Shown here piece by piece: positions 25,985 through 33,445 of a stretch of DNA of 64,000 nucleotides (its first letter is position 1; each line of letters starts with the position of its first letter). Made by a program: the position numbers and the translations under genes. The stretch is taken from NCBI RefSeq assembly GCF_025995235.1, contig NZ_BAPT01000010.1, forward strand, positions 1 through 64,000, read 5' to 3'. Origin of the DNA: Ameyamaea chiangmaiensis (GTDB lineage: Bacteria > Pseudomonadota > Alphaproteobacteria > Acetobacterales > Acetobacteraceae). Below the pieces are notes generated by a model. The model ran no database searches. It saw only the letters and a program-made list of their open reading frames with translations, and was not told the DNA's origin.

Positions 25985-27043
25985 TCAGGCCGGCCGCTTC
26001 CGACGGCCCTTGACGGGTGCCGCGGGCGCGGATTTCGTCGGAGTCCCGGCGGGTGGTGCGTCGGTCCCGGCGGCGGGAGCCTCGGCATCCGTCTTGGCTT
26101 TGGCCGTTGTCTTGCTCGATGTGCGTTTTGTGACGGCAGCGGTCTTTGTGCCGGAAGCGGGCTCGCCCGCCAGGGCTTTGCCGGCCTCCGCGCGGGGCAG
26201 GATCCGTACTCGGAACGCTTCGAGCGGCGCCAGCGATTCCGCCTCCACCGTCAGGCTGTCATCGACAGGACCGGCTTTCGAGCCGTCGGTGAACGTTGCC
26301 TCGACCACCGGGACATACTGTGCGGCGGCTTCGCCTGTCAGGCGGACGCGCAGACCCAGGATCGGCAGCGCCATGCCCCGGCTGCCGCAGAACTGGCCGC
26401 CCGGGGACCAGGGCGAAAGCCAGCCCTTGCCGAGCACGGCCTGATATTCGACATCGGCCGGTGCCACGACATCATGGGGGGCGATGCTGAAGCCTTCGAT
26501 CCATGCCTGGCTTCCCGGCACGCCCACCCACTCGCCCAGCAGGAATCCGACATCGCCGCGTTTTTCGATATGGGCGGCGATTTCGGGATTGGGGATCGAC
26601 GCCGGGGACGGCGCTTTGGGTGGGGCGCTGGTCAGGGCGGCCGGGCGTGGCGCGGTCTGAGCCGGGGCGGCGGTGGCCGGGATGGCCTGCGTGCCGGCGT
26701 CGTTCAGGCGGACGACCTGAAGATGCGGGGCGTTTTGCTGTGAGTCCTGCGACTGATAGACGGTCACCATGATCTGGCCGGTCGCGGCGGTGACGCGCAC
26801 CAGTGCCGCGCTATGATTGCCGCCGAGCCAGCCTTCATTGTTGAAGGTTGCGATCGTCACGCCATCATCGTGATGTCCGGGCACGTTCGACAGGCGCAGG
26901 CCGGGAAAGCCACTGGTGGTGTCGGGTGCCTGTCCCGGAGCGTGAAAGATACAATACAGCCCCGAATCGAGCGTCATCAGGTGGCCTGAAACCTTCAGGT
27001 CCACGATCCTGTTCGGATTTGCTGTTTGGCCACTCTGAGACAT
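25985..27043 (-). CDS. ChW-repeat-like (hydrophobic W) protein of unknown function
   Basis: A 352-residue protein without a signal peptide or membrane segment. The N-terminal part (1-115) is a beta-rich domain (GLYCIFHAPGQAPD, GWLGGNHSAALVRV). A Pro/Ala linker leads to a second part whose residues about 190-235 (YQAVLGKGWLSPWSPGG...GLRVRL) resemble a ChW repeat: paired Gly-Trp, Trp-Gly and a final beta strand. The tail (about 280-352) is Lys/Ala/Pro/Thr-rich and ends KGRRKRPA. Lack of a signal and proximity to a type I exporter make it a possible substrate or partner, but this is speculation. ATG 27043 has GGAA upstream. Confidence 0.65.
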   Translation of the reverse strand: MSQSGQTANPNRIVDLKVSGHLMTLDSGLYCIFHAPGQAPDTTSGFPGLRLSNVPGHHDDGVTIATFNNEGWLGGNHSAALVRVTAATGQIMVTVYQSQDSQQNAPHLQVVRLNDAGTQAIPATAAPAQTAPRPAALTSAPPKAPSPASIPNPEIAAHIEKRGDVGFLLGEWVGVPGSQAWIEGFSIAPHDVVAPADVEYQAVLGKGWLSPWSPGGQFCGSRGMALPILGLRVRLTGEAAAQYVPVVEATFTDGSKAGPVDDSLTVEAESLAPLEAFRVRILPRAEAGKALAGEPASGTKTAAVTKRTSSKTTAKAKTDAEAPAAGTDAPPAGTPTKSAPAAPVKGRRKRPA

Positions 27044-27092
27044 CAAGACGGTTCCAACTGGTTGGAGATACACGGGACTGCGCCGCGCGATC

Positions 27093-30000
27093 TTATCGGA
27101 GCGTGGAAAAAGGTAAACTGTTGTCGCGGCACTGAAGAAGGTGTGTACAGAGCGTCTCGGGCGTCAGGGCCGGAGAGAGCCTCCAGCCCCGTCCGGTGCG
27201 GGCCACGCGCTCGGCCGGCGCGCCGAAGTCGAACACGGCGACCGGGAGCCCGGCTCGCCACAGTGACGACAGTGCCAGACACCAGGTTTCCGGCCAGATG
27301 GACGGTAGAAACCCGATATCGGCGTCCTGCGCGCGGATCAGTGCCTCGGCTTCGTCGCGGACATATTCGCCGGTGACGAAGGCATGTCCGGTCTGCATCA
27401 GCAGATCGTCATCGATCGTGTGCCCGACGATCGCGAATTCCAGGGGAAGTGCTGCGGTGCGCGCGTGACGCGCCATGTCCAGCAGGCGCGTGAATCCTTT
27501 GTCCCGTCCGATCGCGCCGGCGACGCAGACGCGCATGACCCCGGGGCGGCGCGGGCGACGGTGCGACGGTGTCGGGGCCAGGGCCGCGAGGACGGCAAGG
27601 GGCAGCGCGGGGCGGTCGTCCTCGGGTGCCTCGACTTGGCAGATGAGGCCGGGGAAATGGCGTTCTATGCGCCGCGCGGTGTCGTGCGACGGGACGAGCA
27701 CGCGCCGCGCGGCGCCCAGTTCCGCGGCGGAGCGCGTCCTGAGCGCGTCGATGCCGAGACGTTCGTCCAGCAGCGACCCCTGTGCCCGAACGCACCGGCG
27801 GCAGCCGTCCAGATCGGGCTCGCCGCAATAGCGTTCGCCGATGCCCACGAGGGTGATGCGCGGACAGAACCAGACATAATCGTGAACGAACACATCGTAG
27901 GGGACGGCCAGACGCTCGGGCAGCGATCGTATCACCGGGTGATGGCCGAGCAGGTGATGCCATTCGACCAGGCCAACCCCCTCATCGCGCAGGAACGTCA
28001 GCAGGTCCGGCATCTCGTGTGGCAGGGCGAATGTCAGGTTGGGAAATCGTATGGTCAGGTCATCGGTTTCGACGCGGCAGCCATCGCTGTGCGGGCGCAG
28101 GGTGAGGGTGCGTCGCCCGGCGCGGCGATGCGCGGCGGCGCGGTCGCGTCGCACCTGTTCCACCCCCCCTCCGGCCGCGTGCGTTATCGCCAGTACGCAC
28201 TGCCCGTCGCGCGGACGGTCCCGCGTGGCGCGCCAGCGGGCCAGATCGAGGGCGCGCCGCGCCGGGGCGAGCGGATCGTCCTGAATATGGGCCTGCACCA
28301 GAAGATCGTAATCCGGATGGAGCAGGTGCAGGATTTTGAGGTTTCGTTCGAGAAGGGCCGCCCGGTTCGCGCCGAAGGACGCGGAGCCTACGTGAGCCAC
28401 GAAGACGCCCGGGGCCGCCACGTGGTGCCAGCCGAGTGCCGCTGCCCGCATGCACAGGTCGTTCTCCTCGCCATAGCCTTGCGCGAACAGATCGCCGCGC
28501 AACAAGCCGGTCTGGGCGAGACAGTCATGGCGGAGAAACGTGCAGAAGCCGACGGCGGTCGGGATCGGCACCGCACGGTGGCCCGAGGCGGCACAGGCTT
28601 CCTGCGCGAGTTGATCGAGCGCGACCGTCTCCGCCAGATCGGGCACCGGGTTGCCGCCTTCCCGGTCGGGATAGGACAGGATCGTGGCGTCGTTCGACAG
28701 CGGGGTGACGCTGCCGGTCGCCGGCGATGCGTAGGCGATGTCGGCAAGACGCTCCAGCCAGCCGGGGGGCACCAGCGTATCGCTGTTGAGCAGCACGACG
28801 TCGCATCCCGCCGCTGCGCGCAGCCCCGCATTGGCGGCGGCGGGAAACCCGCGCGCGCGATCGTGGCGCAGGAGCGTGATCGCGCCGCTGCGTTCACGCG
28901 CGTCCAGCGCCTTCGACAGGGCCGCATCGATCCGGCCGTCCTCCACGACGATGATCCGGGCGATTGTCGGCGCCGCGCACACCGCGTCCAGACAGGCGAG
29001 TGTGACCGCGCGCTGGCCATGGACCGGGACGACGACGGCTATGGGTGCGCGGGTCGGACTGCGGCGTGGGGGGCGTGGCGTTATCGTGCCGGACGTTTTC
29101 GCGTGCGTGGCGGACGGCATCACGGCCAGCGGACTGCCGGCGAGATCGCGCCCTTGCGAGTCAAGGACGTGCAGGGTACCGGCGGGCAGGTCGGCCAGCG
29201 GAATGTCGATGGTCCGGGGCCGGGCGAGGGGGTCGTCCGCGCTGACGGCCGTGCTGAGGGTCCGTGCGGTGTAGTGCCGCACGAAGGCGCCCGCTGCCCC
29301 ATCGCCGTCGCGGAGGGTCAGGCAGGGAGGTTTTGCGGGATTGGCCGGATGCCAGACCCAGCCACGCACCGCCCCGTCCTCGATCGCGACGATGCCGGTG
29401 CAGCGTTCGATCACGTCCAGTTCGAGCGGACTGCCCAGAAGGGCCTGTCCACGATGCGGTCCGCTGCCATGCAGCGCGGCCAGGTGCCGTGCCGTGCGCC
29501 AGCGTGGCGGCAGCGTGGCGCGCCCCTGCCGCCACGTCACGGTCAGGGGGCGGCCGTCCAGGAGCAGGCGCAGATCGGCCGGTTCGTCGGTCGCCGCACG
29601 GTCGGTCGCATGGGCCTCGACCACCGCGTCCGCCCCGTCGATCCACACGCCGCACCATCCCTCGGGCGCGGCGTGGGGCTGGCGGGCGACCATCGCCGTG
29701 GCGTCGGTCAGCGCGAAACGCGCCAGAGCCCGGGCCAGGGCGGCACGGGCCGGCGCGGTGTCTCCGGCCTGTAAGGCGGCCGAGGCCAGCAGTGTCCAGC
29801 CCTCGGCGAAATCGGCACGCGCCATCAGGGGGGTCAGGGTCCGGCACGCACCCGTGGGGTTTGCGGCGGCAGTCTGGCACAGCGCGAGCGAGAACGCGAC
29901 GTTGCCGATCGTCGGTGCGAGCCGGTGGGCGCGTTCCAGCCATGGCAGGGCGTCGTGTATGCGGTTCTGGCGCAGTAGGGTCTGGCCCTTGTCGAACGCC

Positions 30001-30128
30001 GCCTGCGCCCGTGCGTCTGCCCGGGCCTGCCACGCCGCCTTGTCGGCGGCCGTGATCCGTTGCCCGAAGCCGGCATGCGCTTGACGCTGAGCGGCGGGGA
30101 GTGGGCGACGGCGAGAGGGGGGTGGCAC
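27093..30128 (-). CDS. TPR - GT2 - GT4 fused glycosyltransferase
   Basis: A 1011-residue multidomain protein. Residues about 30-140 are TPR-like helices (AFDKGQTLLRQNRIHDALPWL); about 150-345 a beta-rich region of unknown role; about 358-600 a GT2 domain (APIAVVVPVHGQRAVT, LLNSDTLVPPGWLE, GYGEENDLCMRA); and about 640-1011 a GT4-like GT-B domain with HDYVWFCPR, a Cys motif CGEPDLDGCRRC and GAIGRDKGFTRLL. Two catalytic modules suggest successive sugar transfers in glycan assembly. The GTG at 30128 lies 6 bp after the Sel1 gene stop; its ribosome-binding site is weak, and internal starts are possible. Confidence 0.85.
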   Translation of the reverse strand: MPPPSRRRPLPAAQRQAHAGFGQRITAADKAAWQARADARAQAAFDKGQTLLRQNRIHDALPWLERAHRLAPTIGNVAFSLALCQTAAANPTGACRTLTPLMARADFAEGWTLLASAALQAGDTAPARAALARALARFALTDATAMVARQPHAAPEGWCGVWIDGADAVVEAHATDRAATDEPADLRLLLDGRPLTVTWRQGRATLPPRWRTARHLAALHGSGPHRGQALLGSPLELDVIERCTGIVAIEDGAVRGWVWHPANPAKPPCLTLRDGDGAAGAFVRHYTARTLSTAVSADDPLARPRTIDIPLADLPAGTLHVLDSQGRDLAGSPLAVMPSATHAKTSGTITPRPPRRSPTRAPIAVVVPVHGQRAVTLACLDAVCAAPTIARIIVVEDGRIDAALSKALDARERSGAITLLRHDRARGFPAAANAGLRAAAGCDVVLLNSDTLVPPGWLERLADIAYASPATGSVTPLSNDATILSYPDREGGNPVPDLAETVALDQLAQEACAASGHRAVPIPTAVGFCTFLRHDCLAQTGLLRGDLFAQGYGEENDLCMRAAALGWHHVAAPGVFVAHVGSASFGANRAALLERNLKILHLLHPDYDLLVQAHIQDDPLAPARRALDLARWRATRDRPRDGQCVLAITHAAGGGVEQVRRDRAAAHRRAGRRTLTLRPHSDGCRVETDDLTIRFPNLTFALPHEMPDLLTFLRDEGVGLVEWHHLLGHHPVIRSLPERLAVPYDVFVHDYVWFCPRITLVGIGERYCGEPDLDGCRRCVRAQGSLLDERLGIDALRTRSAAELGAARRVLVPSHDTARRIERHFPGLICQVEAPEDDRPALPLAVLAALAPTPSHRRPRRPGVMRVCVAGAIGRDKGFTRLLDMARHARTAALPLEFAIVGHTIDDDLLMQTGHAFVTGEYVRDEAEALIRAQDADIGFLPSIWPETWCLALSSLWRAGLPVAVFDFGAPAERVARTGRGWRLSPALTPETLCTHLLQCRDNSLPFSTLR

Positions 30129-30134
30129 GCGCTG

Positions 30135-31976
30135 TCAGCCTGCGCGGGCGGTCTGGTCCGGTTGCGCGGCGTCGCGCGGGCCGAGACGGGCAAGATCGGC
30201 CTGCGCCTCGGCCACACCCTGCGCGCGGGCGCGTTCCAACCAGCGCCGCGCCTGTTCGATGTCCGTCGTGCCGGCCAGACCACGGGCGAGGTAGCGACCG
30301 GCCATCAACTGCGCCAGCGCGTTGCCACGCTCGGCAGCCTGAAGAAACCAGTGCTGGGCGGCCGGGCGATCTTCGGGCACCTCGTGGCCGCCGCCATACA
30401 TCGCGCCTGCCGAGAACATCGCCTGAACATTGCCGCGCTCGGCGGCGTCCCGGTAGAGGGCCGCCGCGCGCGGGTGGTCTTTCGGGCCGCCCCGCCCGAG
30501 GACCAGAAGCTGGGCCAGTGCGACCTGTGCGTCGATCATGCCGGCGTCGGCGGCCTGGGTGATCCAGCGCCGGCCCTCGGTCAGGTTGGCCGGGACGCCA
30601 CGTCCTTCCAGCAGCATCCGGCCGTACCAGTACTGGGCGTTGACCACCCCGTCGGCCGCGCGCCGCATCCATTCGGCGGCGGCCTCCTCATTGCGGGTGA
30701 CGCCCACGCCTTGTGCCAGGCAGACGCCGTAGTTGAACGCGCCCAGCGGGTCGCCGCCACGGGCGGCCTGTTCGTAGCGGGAACTGATCGTCGCACCATC
30801 GGCCGCCGTGCCTCCCCCGGCCAGCACGAGATTGCCAAGGTCGGTCTCGGCGGCGGTGCTGCCGCGCTCGGACGCCTTGCGGAACCATTTGGCGGCCTCG
30901 TCGGGGTCGCGATGGACACCGGCTCCGGTCAGGAACAACAGGCCCAGCGCGCGCGCGGCCGCAGCGTGACCGGCTTCGGCCGCGCGGACATACCACATGG
31001 CCGCCTCGACATAGTTCGGCGGCAGATCGCCGCCGCGCGCGTGAATATCGCCCAGAAGTGCTGCTGCCTCCACGTCGCCGCCGAGTGCGGCGCGCCGGAG
31101 CCATGACTGGGCGCGATCGGGATCGCGTTCGATCCCGCGTCCCTCAAGGCAGGCGTAGCCGAAGCGGGCCTGTGCGGCGACGACGTTCTGCTCCGCCGCG
31201 CGGCGGTAGTACTCGGTGGACGCGGCGATGTCCTTCGCGACGCCAATGCCGCGTTCGCACAGTTCGCCCATCAGGTGCAGGGCGGACCCAAGCCCGGCGT
31301 CGGCCGCCTTGCGCAGTTCGGCCGCTGCGGCTGCGCGCGCCGTCTCGTCGTCGCCCGAGTCGCGTAGCAAAGCCAGCCCATAGCCGAGATGGCCTTGCGC
31401 GCTGCCGCCCTCGGCGCCCTTTTGGTACCACGCGCGCGCCTGCGTGGTGTCGCGCATGGCCTCCGGCCCGGAGGTCAGGATATAGCCGCACAGCGCCTGG
31501 GCGTCGGGCGAGCCGGAGTCGGCGGCCCGGCGGGCCCACTGTAGGGCCTGGTCGTAGTCGGCCCGATGCCGGGGGCGATCGGGATCGCGGGACAGCTGGA
31601 GAGTCGGGGCCTCGTCCCCGTGCTCGGGCAGGCCGAGGACGCAGATCGTGGCGTAGACCAGCTGCGCCTCGACCCAGCCGTTCTCGGCCGCACGCCGCAT
31701 CCAGCGCGCGCCTTCCTCGAGGCTCATCGGCACGCCAATGCCGTCGAGATAGGCGCGGCCGAGGCGGAACTGGGCCTCGGGTATGTCGATGCGCGCAAGT
31801 TCGTTCAGGACCCCGGCAGCCTTGACGGGCTCGTTGTCTTCCTGAAGCGCGATCGCGTAGGCCAGCTTGGCCTGAGGCGAGAAACGCGCGGCGAGGCGGA
31901 GTCGAAGGGCGGTCACGCTGATGGCTTGTCCCGTGTCTGGGGTCCGTCGTTGTGGAGTTCGCGGGCCGATCGGCAT
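30135..31976 (-). CDS. Sel1-like repeat protein
   Basis: A 613-residue solenoid built almost entirely of Sel1-like repeats (about 36 residues each, pattern A..LG..Y..G.GV..D...A..W...AA..G). More than a dozen repeats can be followed from about residue 35 to 600, for example AQFRLGRAYLDGIGVPMSLEEGARW. No signal peptide or catalytic domain is seen, so it should be a cytoplasmic scaffold. It lies between the HlyD gene (12-bp gap) and the fused glycosyltransferase (6-bp gap), suggesting it assembles or regulates that machinery. ATG 31976 is used; GTG 31916 is the alternative. Confidence 0.88.
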   Translation of the reverse strand: MPIGPRTPQRRTPDTGQAISVTALRLRLAARFSPQAKLAYAIALQEDNEPVKAAGVLNELARIDIPEAQFRLGRAYLDGIGVPMSLEEGARWMRRAAENGWVEAQLVYATICVLGLPEHGDEAPTLQLSRDPDRPRHRADYDQALQWARRAADSGSPDAQALCGYILTSGPEAMRDTTQARAWYQKGAEGGSAQGHLGYGLALLRDSGDDETARAAAAAELRKAADAGLGSALHLMGELCERGIGVAKDIAASTEYYRRAAEQNVVAAQARFGYACLEGRGIERDPDRAQSWLRRAALGGDVEAAALLGDIHARGGDLPPNYVEAAMWYVRAAEAGHAAAARALGLLFLTGAGVHRDPDEAAKWFRKASERGSTAAETDLGNLVLAGGGTAADGATISSRYEQAARGGDPLGAFNYGVCLAQGVGVTRNEEAAAEWMRRAADGVVNAQYWYGRMLLEGRGVPANLTEGRRWITQAADAGMIDAQVALAQLLVLGRGGPKDHPRAAALYRDAAERGNVQAMFSAGAMYGGGHEVPEDRPAAQHWFLQAAERGNALAQLMAGRYLARGLAGTTDIEQARRWLERARAQGVAEAQADLARLGPRDAAQPDQTARAG

Positions 31977-31988
31977 CGGCCCGTCCGA

Positions 31989-33443
31989 TCAGGGTTCGCG
32001 CATGCCGTCGGTGGCCACCGGTATCATGCGATTGAACAGGTACTGCATGATCGTGCGCTTGCCGACCTTGATATCGGCGGTAACCGGCATGCCCGGGCGT
32101 GGATGGAAGAAGGACGGCACGCCGTGCAGCGTGTAGCGGTCCACGCGCATGCGGACGCGATAGAACAGCTGGCCGGTCTGGCTGTCGGGGTCGCTGCCGC
32201 CGCCGGTTGCCGCTGGCGAGCCGCCGTTGCCGTTCGGGTCGCCGGAGGAGAACGCGTCGGCGCTGATCACGCGCACGACCGCGTCGGCACCGCCATATTG
32301 CGCATAGGGGAAGGTCGCGAATTTCAGGATGGCCTTGTCGCCGAGCTGGACGAAGCCGGCGTCCGAGCCGCGCAGGATCGCCTCGACCTCCAGCCCGCTG
32401 TCGACGGGCACGAGGGTCATGAGCTTGTCCGCCGTCGACAGCACCGAGCCCACCGACAGCTTGGCCACGCTGAGCACGAGGGCGTCGCGATCGGCGCGCA
32501 TCACGACGAGGCTCTTGCGGAGTGTCGCCTTGGTCGAGTCGGCGGCGGCTTCCTGATAGCGGTGCTGGGCTGTGCTGAGGGCCTGATAGATGTCGGCCTT
32601 CCAGCTTTGTATGTAGGCGTCCCGTTCGGCGGTCAGGGCGCTGATCTTGGAGCGGGCCTCGGCCGCTTCCTGCTGCGAGGAGATCTGGGAGCGTTCGATC
32701 TCCATCATCTGGTCCTGCGCGCTGAGCGTCGACAGGCGGGACCCGACATGGTCGCGTTGCAGATTCTCGCGCATGGTCAGGACCGAACCCGCGACACGCG
32801 CGCGGGCGGCATACATCGCGGCGCTGGCGACAGCCTGTTGCAGGGCGCTCTGCTGGCCGGCGATCTGATGATCGTAGTCCGAGACCTTGGCGTCGTATTC
32901 GCTCTTGCGGCGCAGGTAGTTGGCGCTTTCCTGCACGGCGGCGGGGTTGGTCATGTCCGGCTGGTACGCGTGGTCTTCGGCTTCGGCCGTCAGCCGGTCC
33001 ACCTCCGCCTTGTACCCGGCGGCCTGAAGGCGCATGTTCTCGACGTCGGCATCGGTGATCGTGGGGTCGAGATGGGCGATGATCTGCCCTTTATGGACAT
33101 AGTCGCCTTCGTGAACATCGATGGAACGGATAATCGACGTCTCGAACGGCTGCACCACCAGCGAATTGTCCGCAGGCGTCAGGCGGCCGGTGGTGGAGAC
33201 GACGCGATCGAGCGGAAACAGCGACATGGCGGCGACCGACGCTATGACCATCGCCGAGACCAGCCAACCCATATAGCGGGCCGTCGCGCTGGGCGGTGTG
33301 TTGATCAGCGCCGCGCTGGGTGAATGGAATTCCAGCAGTTCCTGCGGAAGTTCGGTCGGCGCGGTGGGATCGTCGGCTTCTGGCAGCGAAAAGCTGTAAT
33401 CGTCCGGGCCGTTTCCGGATGAGGTGATCTCGTGGCCTGACAT
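31989..33443 (-). CDS. HlyD-family type I secretion membrane-fusion protein
   Basis: A 484-residue periplasmic adaptor. A cytoplasmic N-terminal segment (1-57), rich in acidic residues and Pro, leads to a single membrane helix (58-76), a biotinyl-lipoyl-like half (VQPFETSIIRSIDVHEGDYVHKGQIIAHLDPT), a long alpha-helical coiled-coil hairpin (about 125-330) and the C-terminal beta-barrel with GMPVTADIKVGKRTIMQYLFNRM. It would bridge the ABC transporter to a TolC-like outer-membrane channel, which is not encoded here. The ATG is 2 bp from the stop of the ABC transporter gene (TGACCATG), so they are translationally coupled. Confidence 0.93.
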   Translation of the reverse strand: MSGHEITSSGNGPDDYSFSLPEADDPTAPTELPQELLEFHSPSAALINTPPSATARYMGWLVSAMVIASVAAMSLFPLDRVVSTTGRLTPADNSLVVQPFETSIIRSIDVHEGDYVHKGQIIAHLDPTITDADVENMRLQAAGYKAEVDRLTAEAEDHAYQPDMTNPAAVQESANYLRRKSEYDAKVSDYDHQIAGQQSALQQAVASAAMYAARARVAGSVLTMRENLQRDHVGSRLSTLSAQDQMMEIERSQISSQQEAAEARSKISALTAERDAYIQSWKADIYQALSTAQHRYQEAAADSTKATLRKSLVVMRADRDALVLSVAKLSVGSVLSTADKLMTLVPVDSGLEVEAILRGSDAGFVQLGDKAILKFATFPYAQYGGADAVVRVISADAFSSGDPNGNGGSPAATGGGSDPDSQTGQLFYRVRMRVDRYTLHGVPSFFHPRPGMPVTADIKVGKRTIMQYLFNRMIPVATDGMREP

Positions 33444-33445
33444 GG

